From contig JADZBE010000007.1 of NCBI GenBank assembly GCA_020852275.1, forward strand, positions 310,001 through 374,000: a stretch of 64,000 nucleotides of DNA, written 5' to 3'. Of this stretch, positions 1-8,925 are shown one piece after another. A program made the translations under genes and the position numbers. The notes below the pieces were generated by a model. It was not told where the DNA came from, made no database searches, and worked only from the letters and a program-made list of their open reading frames with translations. Position 1 is the first letter of the stretch. Every line of letters begins with the position of its first letter. The DNA is from Phycisphaerales bacterium. GTDB lineage: Bacteria; Planctomycetota; Phycisphaerae; UBA1845.

Positions 1-24
1 GTCGAATCGCCGAAGGCTCGAATC

Positions 25-43
25 CCGCGGGCTGTGCCCGCGG
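25..43. repeat. Triloop hairpin repeat (CCGCGGGC-tgt-GCCCGCGG)
   Basis: A perfect 8-bp stem with a 3-nt loop. It has the same plan as the GGCGGGC-nnn-GCCCGCC hairpins at 33046 and 33962, so it belongs to the dispersed hairpin family of this window. Confidence 0.7.
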
Positions 44-75
44 CTATTCACGTATCTCCCCTTCGGGGAACAGAA

Positions 76-155
76 CGATCGGCACCTTCGCAAATCGATC
101 GATGCCTTCACCAATCGGTCGACACCTCCACGAATCGATCGACGCCCTGACCGAT
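76..155. repeat. Four 20-bp tandem repeats with CGATCG cores
   Basis: Units 76-95, 96-115, 116-135 and 136-155 share the pattern CGATCGnnnCCTnCnCnAAT with a few substitutions each. Most unit starts carry the palindrome CGATCG or CGGTCG. The array lies in the non-coding leader about 590 bp before the metalloprotease start. Function is unknown; it could be a decayed coding tandem repeat or an operator-like array. Confidence 0.7.
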
Positions 156-729
156 GTTCTCGGGCGTGCCGATCGTTGTGGATGCGCTTTCTTGAAGCCG
201 GGACTGCGGTCCAATCTTGCTGAAGGCCGATCCCGATCGCTTCCCCGAAATCCTTGCTTGCATTCCTTACAGGGGCGGCCCGCCCAAAAGAATCGCCAGA
301 CCCCCTTGCGGCTCGGGCCTGGAGGTGACTGCTTCCACCTCACCCTGCGAACTCGACGAAGGACCGGATGGGTTGAGGTTGGCCGATTCCGAACACACTG
401 TGTCTGAACCCGCAAGTTCGGTGGGAAACCTCGGCTCTCGGACGGTCGCGGCTCAGTCACGCACCGGCGCCGGTGAAACGCCCGATAAGCTGGTCGGACA
501 ATTCCCGACAAATCGCCAAAAGTCCCGCTTCGACCCTCCACCCACACGCGGTATCATTAGATGGAGTGATGTGCCGCACCGGGTTCTCCTCCTTGCAGGG
601 CGCGCCTGCACGAGATCGGGTGTTGTCGCATTGCTTTGCCGCCGGGGGATTTTCGCGGCATGGGGAGTGGTCGTACGGCACCTTGCAGGAGCCTCATCAG
701 GGGATGAGGGCGGGGCCGGGGGAACTTTC

Positions 730-735
730 AGGAGG
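730..735 (+). promoter_or_regulatory. Ribosome-binding site deciding start 742
   Basis: A full AGGAGG lies 6 nt before the ATG at 742. The in-frame ATG at 736 directly abuts the site and is too close, and the upstream open frame (from 217) has no family-like sequence, so 742 is preferred. Confidence 0.7.
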
Positions 736-741
736 ATGCAC

Positions 742-3606
742 ATGTTTGAGATGACCAGCAGGGGGCGATTGCGCGAATCACTGAGGTTGTGGGTGATTGT
801 CGGCCTGGTGCCGACGGCGGTCGCTATGGCGGCGGATCGGGGGCTGGATCGCATTGGCTCGCAGTCCGAAGAGCCGGCGGCGTGGGCGGCCTTCCGAGCC
901 GCGCATCCCGGAGCGGATTTGTTCGCCCTGGAGGGGCGCGTCACGCGTGTGTATGGCCGGGCGTTCAGCTCCGGCGAATCTCCCGAGCAGTCGGCGGCCG
1001 CATTCCTCGGTCAACACAGCGATGTGTTTGGCGTGGAATCGGTGGATCTGGCTCCGGGGGGCATGATCGGCGACGACGAGTTCATCGTGCCGGTCATGTA
1101 TGTTCCCGAAGAAGGGGGCTTCCGCTTCACGCTGGTTTCCTACCGGCAAGTGACGGACGGGATTCCGGTTTTTCGCGCGGATGTTCGACTGCTGGCGCGC
1201 AACGAGGAAGGTTATCCGCTGGTGCTGGTCTCATCCGGACTGCGCGATCTGGGCGGCTTCCATGTATCGAGCTCGCCGATTTCCGAGCTGAACACAGAGA
1301 TGGCCTTCGCCGCGGCGCAGAAGGCCCATCCTGAACTCATCCAGGTCCTGAGTTCTGAGCTGGTCATCTGGGCGGGCGTGAACGACATGACGGTCTCGCC
1401 GGCGCTCGCTATTCAGGTCATGGCCGACAACGGGCTTGCCAATCAGCCCGACTACTCCAAGTGGCTCGTCCTGGCGGATGCGAACACCGGCGCGATCCTG
1501 TATGAGGAAGACCAGATTCGCCATACTGACATCGTGGGCAACGTGAGTGGCATGGCGACGCCCCTGGGCGTAGGCGCGGACATCTGCGGGACGGAAACCT
1601 CCGTGCCTCTGCCGTATGCGCGCGTGCTTGTTCAGGGCGGAAGCACGGCGTTTGCGGACGCGGCGGGCAACTTCACGATCCCCAACGGCGGCAACACGCA
1701 GGTGACCGTCGAGTCGGGCGTGCGCGGGCGGTGGTTCCGCGTCCGGTATGAAACCGGCGCCGAGGCAACCGTGCTGACGCAACAGGTCACGCCGCCGGGA
1801 CCAGCGAATTTCACACATAACTTGGCGAACAACAACGAGCTGATCCGGGCTGAAGTGAATGGCTATGTGCAGGCGAACGTCGTTCGCGATTTCACCCTGG
1901 TCCAGAATCCCAGTTACCCGACGATCGGCACGCAGCAGGAATTCCGGGTCAATGTGAACCTGTCCTCGACGTGCAACGCATTCTACGATGGCAGCTCGAT
2001 CAACTTCTACCGCTCGGGCGGCGGCTGCGCCAACACGGCGTTCGACACGGTGGTCCACCATGAATACGGCCACCATCTGGTGCAGGTGGGGGGCAGCGGC
2101 CAGGACGAGTATGGCGAGGGCATGGGCGACGTCATGGGCGTGCTCATCACGGATAATTCCGTGCTCGCCTACGGCTTCCAGAACAACTGCAACAACGGCA
2201 TCCGCAACGCGAACAACACGCTGCAGTATCCGTGCAGCGGCGAGATTCACTATTGCGGCCAACTCATCTCCGGATGCGTGTGGAGCACGCGCGATGAGTT
2301 GATCCAGACCAACCCTGATACGTACCTTGAAATCCTCAGCCGGCTGGCGGTCAACGCGATTCTGATGCACACCGGCGGCGGCATCGCGCCGGACATCACG
2401 ATCGACTACCTGACACTGGACGATACGGACGGCGACATCGGCAACGGCACGCCGCACTATTCGGAGATCGCCGCGGGATTCGGCGAGCACAACATGGACG
2501 CGCCGCCGCTGGCGCTGCTGGACTTCAGCTATCCCAACGGCCTGCCGACGACGCTGACGCCGGACACGCCGACGAGCTTCCAGGTGCGTATCCTCGACCT
2601 GGCGGGCACGCTGGACGAGAGCAGCCCGCGGCTGAATTACCGCGTGGACGGCGGCGGCTTCACCGCGGTCGGGCTGGCGAATCAGGGCGACCGTCTGTTC
2701 AACGCCACGATCCCGGGCATCGCCTGCGGCAGCGTGGTGGACTTCTTCCTCAGCGCGACCACCACGAGCGGTGGAAGCGATCGCGATCCAGACGCCAGCA
2801 ACTACACCGCCGGATCCGGCCAGAGCGACGTCTTCACGGACAACTTCCAGACCGACAAGGGCTGGACGGTGGTCAATGAGAACTTGGCGGATGGCGCCTG
2901 GGAGCGCGGCGTTCCGGTTGGCGGCGGCTCGCGCGGCGACCCGGCGAGCGACTTCGACGGATCGGGAAGCTGCTACCTGACGGCGAATCGCTCGGGCAAC
3001 TCGGACGTGGACGGCGGCCCGACGCGCCTGATCTCGCCGACGTTCGACCTGTCGGCGTCCGGCGCGTACACGATCGGCTACGCCCGCTGGTTCAGCAACG
3101 ACGACGGCGACGGCGACCGGCTGGTCGTCGAGGTTTCCAACAATAACGGCACGAACTGGGTGCAGGTCGAGAGCGTCGGCAACACCGGCGGCTGGGTCTA
3201 TCGCACGTTCAACGTGCTCGACTACGTCGCGCCGAGCGCCCAGGTGAAGGTGCGCTTCAGCGCCACCGACAACCCGAACGACTCGGTGACCGAAGCGGCG
3301 ATCGACGCCGTCCGCATCAGCCGTTTCAATTGCGGCGGCGGCGGCAATGAAGTGACCTGCGACGACATCGCCAAGTTCAAGGCGAGGTGCAAGGCCAACG
3401 GGCTGGTCAAGGGCACCCTTGTGCTCCTCGACGACAGCCGCAATGGCGCGACCGTAACGATCTCGATCGACGGGACGCCGTTCGATGTGACCGTGAACGG
3501 GAACAAGGCGATCGTCAAGGATTGCTGCCGCACCGGCCCGCAGACCGTGGAGCTGACGACGCCGTCCGGTTGCCCGGGAACGAGCAAGACTGCGGATTGC
3601 CCGTAG
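742..3606 (+). CDS. Secreted M36/thermolysin-like metalloprotease
   Basis: Predicted secreted zinc endopeptidase of 954 aa. A signal peptide covers about residues 1-30 (hydrophobic LWVIVGLVPTAVAMA). An FTP-type propeptide-like region follows (about 60-200). The zinc site HEYGH is at 440-444, with a downstream acidic EYGEGMGD (456-463) giving the third ligand as in gluzincins of the fungalysin type. Behind the catalytic part lie an Ig-like segment (about 600-690) and a jelly-roll/MAM-like segment (about 695-870, from DNFQTDKGW to the Phe-Asn-Cys boundary). The last 82 residues form a Cys-rich domain (first Cys 873) shared with three other secreted proteins in this window. It stands alone, followed by a strong hairpin at 3646. 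The protease class is well supported; the M36 family assignment is inference from motif order. Confidence 0.85.
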   Translation: MFEMTSRGRLRESLRLWVIVGLVPTAVAMAADRGLDRIGSQSEEPAAWAAFRAAHPGADLFALEGRVTRVYGRAFSSGESPEQSAAAFLGQHSDVFGVESVDLAPGGMIGDDEFIVPVMYVPEEGGFRFTLVSYRQVTDGIPVFRADVRLLARNEEGYPLVLVSSGLRDLGGFHVSSSPISELNTEMAFAAAQKAHPELIQVLSSELVIWAGVNDMTVSPALAIQVMADNGLANQPDYSKWLVLADANTGAILYEEDQIRHTDIVGNVSGMATPLGVGADICGTETSVPLPYARVLVQGGSTAFADAAGNFTIPNGGNTQVTVESGVRGRWFRVRYETGAEATVLTQQVTPPGPANFTHNLANNNELIRAEVNGYVQANVVRDFTLVQNPSYPTIGTQQEFRVNVNLSSTCNAFYDGSSINFYRSGGGCANTAFDTVVHHEYGHHLVQVGGSGQDEYGEGMGDVMGVLITDNSVLAYGFQNNCNNGIRNANNTLQYPCSGEIHYCGQLISGCVWSTRDELIQTNPDTYLEILSRLAVNAILMHTGGGIAPDITIDYLTLDDTDGDIGNGTPHYSEIAAGFGEHNMDAPPLALLDFSYPNGLPTTLTPDTPTSFQVRILDLAGTLDESSPRLNYRVDGGGFTAVGLANQGDRLFNATIPGIACGSVVDFFLSATTTSGGSDRDPDASNYTAGSGQSDVFTDNFQTDKGWTVVNENLADGAWERGVPVGGGSRGDPASDFDGSGSCYLTANRSGNSDVDGGPTRLISPTFDLSASGAYTIGYARWFSNDDGDGDRLVVEVSNNNGTNWVQVESVGNTGGWVYRTFNVLDYVAPSAQVKVRFSATDNPNDSVTEAAIDAVRISRFNCGGGGNEVTCDDIAKFKARCKANGLVKGTLVLLDDSRNGATVTISIDGTPFDVTVNGNKAIVKDCCRTGPQTVELTTPSGCPGTSKTADCP

Positions 3607-3645
3607 TCGGCGTGTCGTTCGTCATCAGCGTTGAAAACTCTCTTT

Positions 3646-3679
3646 GGGCCGCGACGGATGAAACAAGCCGTCGCGGCCC
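3646..3679 (+). terminator. Hairpin after metalloprotease gene
   Basis: Perfect 12-bp stem GGGCCGCGACGG / CCGTCGCGGCCC with a 10-nt loop, 40 bp past the stop codon, followed by GGTTTCGTT. There is no proper T run, so it may be an intrinsic terminator of weak type or an mRNA-stabilising 3' end. Confidence 0.65.
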
Positions 3680-3702
3680 GGTTTCGTTGATGTCACCCTT
3701 GG

Positions 3703-3859
3703 CTTTCAGAACCCGTAGCGCCAGCCAGGGCGATCGGAGCGCCTAGCGCGTGCGAGTGCAGGCAGAACAGGTAGCGCCGGCGAGGGCCGGCCGGAGGCAT
3801 GAGCGGCACAGACATCGCGTCCACGCTCGCCCCCTCGCTTGCGCTACGGGTTCTGAAAG
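3703..3859. repeat. Inverted pair of CTTTCAGAACCCGTAGCGC phrases
   Basis: The 19-bp phrase at 3703-3721 recurs as its exact reverse complement at 3841-3859, framing 119 bp of spacer with no gene. The same phrase with one to three changes occurs as three head-to-head or direct copies at 31634-31710. It is one of the dispersed intergenic phrases of this genome. Confidence 0.7.
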
Positions 3860-3892
3860 ACGCGGACCGATCATCCGCCGATCAGGTTCCTG

Positions 3893-4483
3893 TCACCCGC
3901 GATCAAGCGCAGGAACCACACGCGCCGATTCCGTCATGCGGTCAAGCAGCAGTTCGGTGTTCGCCGCCGAGGCGGGGACGGACTTGAGCACCCAGACGTA
4001 CACCCGGTCGGGGGCGACGGCGCAGGCTCGGGCGATGAGGACGATGTCATCGGAGAACCGCAGCTCCATGCCTTCCGTTCCGCCGATCTGGATACCACGT
4101 CGCTGCCCCGTCCGGGTGCGCTTGGCTTCCAGCGGACCCAGGGCATTGCGGATACAGCGGGTCAAGGCGGCATCGAAATCGACCGCCGTGGCGGGCTGAA
4201 ACTCCTGAACATAAACCAGCGCAAGTACGCCGGCGCCGCGGCGTCCCGGATCGGCGGACGCTTCGTAGGCCAGTACCGTTTCTCGAGTCTGCGGAGCGGC
4301 CGTGAGCCGCAGAGCAGGAGGAACCTCAAACCGAATGAGCCAGCCGAGCCGTGCAGCCGGATCGCGGTTGGACTGCACCAGCAGCATTGCCAATACGCCG
4401 GTCAGGGAGAGGCTGGAAACTGTCACCAGCCACGCCCGCAGAGGTTTGGCCGGCACCCCCGTTGTGTATACCTCATACGCCAT
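3893..4483 (-). CDS. Hypothetical membrane-anchored protein
   Basis: A 196-aa protein that I do not recognise. Starting at MAYEVYTTG (4483), it has one hydrophobic segment at about residues 16-36 (WLVTVSSLSLTGVLAMLLV), followed by a soluble, probably extracytoplasmic domain of mixed alpha/beta character with no clear motif. The reading frame runs open upstream to 4855, but that extension translates the CATTCCCGCG-type repeats (FPRRRES), which is typical of non-coding DNA here, so the shorter start is taken. It faces away from hpf. Confidence 0.55.
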   Translation of the reverse strand: MAYEVYTTGVPAKPLRAWLVTVSSLSLTGVLAMLLVQSNRDPAARLGWLIRFEVPPALRLTAAPQTRETVLAYEASADPGRRGAGVLALVYVQEFQPATAVDFDAALTRCIRNALGPLEAKRTRTGQRRGIQIGGTEGMELRFSDDIVLIARACAVAPDRVYVWVLKSVPASAANTELLLDRMTESARVVPALDRG

Positions 4484-4884
4484 GCCGGTATCCAAACCCG
4501 CGCCAGGCTGTGATGCAAGTCGGCGAGTTGAAGCGCGGCCTTCTGGCGGGTCTGACGGGCAGCACCCCACCTTGGCACCCCCGCGCAGGCGGCGGTTCAG
4601 GGGCGCACAGCGGGACTGCTGGATTCCCGCCGACGTGGGAATGACGAGGCCGGACTCTCGCCGACGCGGGAATGACGAGAGTCGCCTTTCAAAACGAACT
4701 GTCGAACTGAACGCATGCGGGCGTCGCGCGCGGCTGCTTTGGTTGCATCGCCGCGTGAAATGGCTTCGAGGCTGGACAAGCCGGGGCGATTCGGAAATAG
4801 TACGCATCGGAATCAATGAGTCGCTTCCGGGCGCGATCGGCGCACGGATGAGCATCGGACGCGAATAGACGGAGGAGCGCTATC
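4484..4884. other. Divergent spacer with partial palindromic repeats
   Basis: This 400-bp spacer between two divergent genes must hold both promoters, but no clear -35/-10 pair could be fixed by eye. It contains two partial copies of the ATTCCCGCG element (4618-4680). No gene is supported. Confidence 0.5.
4618..4680. repeat. Two partial ATTCCCGCG-type repeats
   Basis: TTCCCGCCGACGTGGGAATG and CTCGCCGACGCGGGAATGACG sit about 30 bp apart. They match one arm of the 130-bp composite element at 6328, 29896, 36201 and 45320. Confidence 0.65.
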
Positions 4885-5190
4885 GTGCAGGTCACTGTCA
4901 AGAGCCGTCATGTGGAGGTGCCGAAGGAAGTCCGGGAGTACGCGGAAGCCAAGGCCGCCCGCCTCCCCCGGTTTCATGACCGCATTTCATCCATCGATTT
5001 CATTCTGGATCAGGAGTCTGACCTTTGGACGGCCGAGCTGATCGTGAAAGCGGACCGAACCAGCGAATTCGTGGCTAAGGAAACGGGGCCGGACCGGTTT
5101 GCATTGATTGATTTGATAATTGACAAAGTAGAGCGTCAGTTGACGAAGCACAAGGAAAAGGCTCGCGACCACCATCGCCCTAAGGAATAG
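4885..5190 (+). CDS. hpf: Ribosome hibernation promoting factor (short HPF)
   Basis: A 101-aa protein of the HPF/YfiA family, which binds the 30S decoding region and stalls or dimerises idle ribosomes. It begins with the family-typical MQVTVKSRHVEVPKEVREY and has the length of the short form, lacking the C-terminal dimerisation domain of long HPF. The GTG start at 4885 is set by GGAGGAG about 10 nt upstream. It leads the run of PTS genes on the same strand, an arrangement reminiscent of the hpf-ptsN neighbourhood of proteobacterial rpoN operons, although no rpoN is present. Confidence 0.9.
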   Translation: MQVTVKSRHVEVPKEVREYAEAKAARLPRFHDRISSIDFILDQESDLWTAELIVKADRTSEFVAKETGPDRFALIDLIIDKVERQLTKHKEKARDHHRPKE

Positions 5191-5372
5191 CCCCGGGCAC
5201 GCGCCGGGGACCGTGGATTGGATGCGTTTGCGGAGGGTGCAGGGCGGACCTGGCTGGCCCGCCGGCGTTGGTCAGCAGGCGGGCTGGGGGTTCCGGCGTG
5301 CTCTTAGGCGATGGCGTCCGGCGCGGGCGCTCAGCGCCAGGAGTAGTCCGGCCCGGGAGCAGCAGCAACACT

Positions 5373-5840
5373 ATGAAACTGGCGGATTTGGTGGTGACGG
5401 AAGCGGTCGTGCCTGAGCTGGAAGCCACCGACCGAACGGGCGTCATCCGGGAACTGGTTCGTTCCCTGGCGAACAGGGGTGTCTTCGATCCGGCGGATGA
5501 GGAAAAGATTGTTGAGAATGCGATCTCGCGTGAGCGGCAGGGCAGCACCGGTTTCGGCAAGGGCGTCGCGGTCCCGCATGTCAAGCATGAGTCGGTGAAG
5601 CGGATGGCGGCGACGGTGGGGCGATCGAGTCGCGGCGTGGATTTCGCCGCTCTGGACCGGGCACCGGTGTACACCGTGTTCCTGCTGCTCAGCCCCGGCA
5701 AGGATCCCGAGGCGCACCTGGCGGCGATGGAGCGGATTTTCCGGCACCTGCAGCGGGATAACTTCCGTCGTTTCCTGCGGCAGGCGGACTCCAAGGAAGC
5801 GATTGTGGACCTCATCAACGAGGCCGACGAGATGGCGTGA
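5373..5840 (+). CDS. ptsN: PTS EIIA, nitrogen/fructose type (PtsN-like)
   Basis: A 155-aa EIIA domain that accepts a phosphoryl group from HPr. The predicted phospho-histidine is His69 in the conserved GVAVPHVKH, at the position typical of PtsN. Start ATG 5373 gives MKLADLV, where the family begins; the longer frame from 5268 is low-complexity. No EIIB or EIIC gene is nearby, so the chain is probably regulatory rather than for sugar uptake. The next gene begins within about 80 bp, which supports an operon with HPr and enzyme I. Confidence 0.88.
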   Translation: MKLADLVVTEAVVPELEATDRTGVIRELVRSLANRGVFDPADEEKIVENAISRERQGSTGFGKGVAVPHVKHESVKRMAATVGRSSRGVDFAALDRAPVYTVFLLLSPGKDPEAHLAAMERIFRHLQRDNFRRFLRQADSKEAIVDLINEADEMA

Positions 5841-5921
5841 ATGGAAGCCGGGATGGCCGTGCGGCGGAAGGCCGCTGCAGGCGCCGAGGGCGCGGCGATG
5901 CGAAGAGACGGCGGCGACAGG

Positions 5922-6227
5922 ATGGGCAGCGCGGTTGTTCGTGAAGTGACCGTCGTTAACGCCGAAGGAATGCACGCGCGTCCGGTGATGAAGTTTGTGG
6001 ATCTGGCGATGCGTTTCCAGGCTGAGGTGACCGTCCGCAACGTCAGCCGCCGGGGCGAAGAGCTGGACGGCAAGAGCGCCATGAACCTCATGCTGCTGGA
6101 CGCGCCGCGCGGATGTGTTCTCGCTATTCGCGCGGAGGGGGAGGACGCGGACCAGGCCGCCGATGCCTTGGCAGCGCTGATAGCCGATGGCTTCCTCGGG
6201 GGCGATTCCGCAACCGCGGCGCGTTGA
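5922..6227 (+). CDS. ptsH: Phosphocarrier protein HPr
   Basis: Passes phosphate from enzyme I to EIIA. With the start at 5922 it is 101 aa; His18 in GMHARP is the enzyme I site and Ser52 in GKSAMNLM matches the regulatory Ser46 site of HPr kinase systems. The frame is open from an ATG at 5841 directly after the EIIA stop, which would add 27 Ala/Gly/Arg-rich residues; neither start has a strong ribosome-binding site. An HPr kinase is not in the window, so use of Ser52 is only inferred from the conserved motif. Confidence 0.88.
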   Translation: MGSAVVREVTVVNAEGMHARPVMKFVDLAMRFQAEVTVRNVSRRGEELDGKSAMNLMLLDAPRGCVLAIRAEGEDADQAADALAALIADGFLGGDSATAAR

Positions 6228-6327
6228 ATGCGCGACCGTTTGAGGCGGAAGGCGGGCCGCAGAGATTGCGGGTCTGTCAGGCCGCCGAAAAGTCGCAACC
6301 TCGCAATTCGTGGTGAGAGGCGATGTT

Positions 6328-6456
6328 CGTCATTCCCGCGAAGGCGGGCATCCATCCGGCGGCTGGCGAGGCCAGACGAGGCCGGCGGTTCTTCCGGGTG
6401 GAGTGGTCCCCCGCCTGCGCGGGGGTGACGGGCGCCATGCTTGGTTTCAAGTTTCG
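6328..6456. repeat. 130-bp composite palindromic element, copy 1
   Basis: Left arm CATTCCCGCGAAGGCGGGC, a spacer of about 55 bp, right arm CCCCCGCCTGCGCGGGGG, then GTGACGG and a tail TTGGTTTCAAGTTTC. The same order occurs at 36201 and 45320, and inverted at 29896. It fills the gap between HPr and enzyme I. Confidence 0.75.
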
Positions 6457-6524
6457 CCCCGCGCGGGTCGCCGATGGTCAAGCCCGTCCCCTGAAGCTGA
6501 ATTTGGTGTCCGCAGCTTGAAGGT

Positions 6525-8267
6525 ATGGATATCCTCAGAGGCATCTCGGTTGCTCCCGGCATCGCCATCGGCGAGGCCGTGGTTCTCGATGCCGAGGACT
6601 TCCGCATTCCCTCGCGCACGGTTCCCTCGCACGCTGCCGCGGAAGAACTCGCCCGCTTCACCCGGGCAATCGAGGACTCGGTCGCGGAGCTGGAACGGCA
6701 GACCCAGTGGATGCTCGGCCACCTCGGTCGTGAAGCGGCGAACGTTTTTTCGTGGCACATCGGGGTGCTGAAGGACGCGAAGCTGCACCGCAACATCGAG
6801 CGGCTGATGGAGGAGCAGGCGTACAGCGCCGCGTACGCCACGAGCACGGTGATGCGCGAGTATCAGCGGCGCTTCCTGCAGATGTCGGACCCGCTGCTCG
6901 TCGAGCGCATCCGCGACGTGCGCGACATCGAGCGGCGCCTGCTGCGGCACATTCTGGGCGAAAGCCGCGAAGATCTCGCCCATCTGACCAAGCCGGTCAT
7001 TCTCATCGCCCACGACCTGACGCCCACTCAGACGGCGCAGCTCGCGGACACGTTGGTGGCGGGCGTGGCGCTCGACGTGGGCGGCGCGACCTCGCACACG
7101 GCCATCTTGCTGCACTCGTGGGGCAGGCCGTCGGTCATCGGCCTCAACGACGTGGCGACGCGCATCAGCGGGGGTGACCTGGTGGTGATCGACGCGGTCA
7201 ACCAGCTCGTCCTCGCGAATCCCGACCCATCCACGCTGGAGGACTACCGCCGCCAGGAAGCCGAGTTCAACCGCTTGTCGGCGGAGCTGGACACGTTGCG
7301 CGACCTGCCCGCGATCACGAAGGACGCCGAGGCGGTGCACCTGCTGAGCAACATCGAGTTTCCTCACGAGGCGCGAACCAGCCTTGCGAAGGGGGCGGAA
7401 GGCGTGGGGCTGTACCGCACGGAGTTCCTGTTCCTTCAGCCGAACGGATTTCCGTCGGAGGAGGACCAGTACCTGGCCTACATGGAGGCGATCCGGGGGA
7501 TGAAAGGCCGCCCGGTGACCATCCGCACGTTTGATCTGGGCGCGGACAAGTACACGCAGGAGAAGCGGTACGAGCAGGAGCGCAACCCGATGCTGGGGCT
7601 GCGCTCGATCCGGTACAGCCTGGCGAACGTCCCGATGTTCAAGATGCAGCTCCGGGCGATCCTGCGGGCCGCGGTGGAAGGTCCGATCCGGCTGATGTTT
7701 CCGCTCCTCATGAGCCTGATGGAGTTCCGGCAGGCGAAGATGACCCTGCACGACGCGATGGAAGACCTGGACGAGACCGGGGTGGCCTACCGGCGGAATC
7801 TGCAGGTCGGGATCATGCTGGAAACGCCGGCGGCGGCGATTCAGGTGAAGGAATTCTGCCGGGAGGTCGATTTTATCAGCATCGGCACCAACGACCTTTT
7901 GCAGTACCTGGTGGCCGTGGACCGGGGCAACGAGGAAGTGTCGAAGTACTATGAGCCGTCGCACCCGGCCCTGCTGCGGGTTTTGACGGAAGTGATCAAG
8001 GCCTGTACGAAGGCGGGGGTGGACTGTAGTCTATGCGGCGAGATGGCGGGGAGTCCGTTGTACACGCTCTTCCTGCTGGGGATCGGATTGCGGAACTTTT
8101 CCATGGCGCCCGCGAACATCCCCGAGATCAAGAAACTGATAAGGCTGGCGACGATGACGCAGGCCCGGCGCGTCGCCCGCAAGGCGTTGACCTTTGAAAC
8201 GGATCGCCAGGTGAACAGTTACCTGCGCGAGGAAACCCGAAAACTTTTGCCACAGGACCCGATTTAG
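6525..8267 (+). CDS. ptsI: PTS enzyme I (PEP-protein phosphotransferase)
   Basis: A 580-aa cytoplasmic enzyme that autophosphorylates from PEP and phosphorylates HPr. Domains run in the usual order: N-terminal His domain with the active His191 in GGATSHTAIL, the HPr-binding helical part, and the PEP-binding TIM barrel with GLYRTEFLF, the metal/PEP region EFFSIGTNDL-like (DFISIGTNDLLQY) and active Cys504 in CSLCGEMAG. There is no N-terminal GAF domain, so it is ordinary enzyme I rather than the PtsP type. It follows HPr after a repeat-filled gap of about 300 bp and overlaps no gene; the next start is 7 bp after its stop. Confidence 0.95.
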   Translation: MDILRGISVAPGIAIGEAVVLDAEDFRIPSRTVPSHAAAEELARFTRAIEDSVAELERQTQWMLGHLGREAANVFSWHIGVLKDAKLHRNIERLMEEQAYSAAYATSTVMREYQRRFLQMSDPLLVERIRDVRDIERRLLRHILGESREDLAHLTKPVILIAHDLTPTQTAQLADTLVAGVALDVGGATSHTAILLHSWGRPSVIGLNDVATRISGGDLVVIDAVNQLVLANPDPSTLEDYRRQEAEFNRLSAELDTLRDLPAITKDAEAVHLLSNIEFPHEARTSLAKGAEGVGLYRTEFLFLQPNGFPSEEDQYLAYMEAIRGMKGRPVTIRTFDLGADKYTQEKRYEQERNPMLGLRSIRYSLANVPMFKMQLRAILRAAVEGPIRLMFPLLMSLMEFRQAKMTLHDAMEDLDETGVAYRRNLQVGIMLETPAAAIQVKEFCREVDFISIGTNDLLQYLVAVDRGNEEVSKYYEPSHPALLRVLTEVIKACTKAGVDCSLCGEMAGSPLYTLFLLGIGLRNFSMAPANIPEIKKLIRLATMTQARRVARKALTFETDRQVNSYLREETRKLLPQDPI

Positions 8268-8274
8268 GGAGACC

Positions 8275-8925
8275 GTGTCAGGACCCTGCGAACGACATCG
8301 ACTGATCTTCACGTTTCGGATCTGCGGCGATGTCAAGTTCATTTCGCACCATGACACGCTCCGCATGTTTCGGAGGGCGCTGGCCCGTTCCGAGTTGCCG
8401 ATTCGCTATACGGAGGGATTCAACCCGCATCCGAAGATGAGTCTGCCGGTTCCGCGCCCCGTGGGACTGTCCAGTGAAGACGAAAGCCTCGTCGTCGAGC
8501 TTGAGCGCCCCGTGGACCCGGGGGAAGCGCTGAAGCGGCTGGGAACGCAGATGCCGGCGGGCGTGGAGCTGCTTGCGGCGCGCGAAGCGCGGACCGGCGA
8601 GAGCCTGCGTCCGGCGCGCGTGCGCTACCGGCTGGATGCCGGAGCACCGACGGATGAACTGCGCGAGCGCCTGGAGCGCCTTAAGATCGCTCCCGCCGCG
8701 CTGGTGGACCGCAAGGATCCCAAAGGCGGACGAACCAAGACCATCGATGTGAAGCGCTTCCTGGAGCGCGTCGAGTGGGTGAATGATGAGATTGAGTTCG
8801 TCCTGCGCATCGACGACGACGGCGCCGCCAAACCTTCCGAGCTTGCCGCAACCCTCGGGTTCGATCCGGATTCGATCATGCATCGAATCCGACGAATGGA
8901 GGTGCAATGGCACTCGACGACATGA
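8275..8925 (+). CDS. TIGR03936/DUF2344 family protein
   Basis: A 216-aa member of the TIGR03936 (DUF2344) family, which is usually encoded beside or fused to a radical-SAM protein and beside RNase E/G. The N-terminus has the family signature FRICGDVKFISHHD..RMFRRALARSELP..YTEGFNPHPK. Molecular role is unknown. GTG start 8275 follows the enzyme I stop by 7 bp with AGGGAG before it. Its 3' end overlaps the start of the RNase E/G gene by 19 nt, so the two are translationally coupled. No radical-SAM partner is present in the window, which is unusual for the family. Confidence 0.82.
   Translation: MSGPCERHRLIFTFRICGDVKFISHHDTLRMFRRALARSELPIRYTEGFNPHPKMSLPVPRPVGLSSEDESLVVELERPVDPGEALKRLGTQMPAGVELLAAREARTGESLRPARVRYRLDAGAPTDELRERLERLKIAPAALVDRKDPKGGRTKTIDVKRFLERVEWVNDEIEFVLRIDDDGAAKPSELAATLGFDPDSIMHRIRRMEVQWHSTT

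Larger units (their letters stand above)
1..741. other. Non-coding leader with repeats
   Basis: No convincing gene is seen before the protease start at 742; the open frames here lack family character. The stretch holds a GC-rich triloop hairpin (25-43), a four-copy 20-bp tandem repeat (76-155), one copy of the TCACGGTCGCGGCTC-type phrase near 440-455 (variant GGACGGTCGCGGCTC), and the leader of the protease gene with an AGGAGG site at 730-735. Confidence 0.6.

Noticed and set aside
1231-2490. 419-aa minus-strand frame inside the metalloprotease gene
   Set aside because: Arg/Ala/Val-rich shadow of a gene with signal peptide and HEYGH motif.
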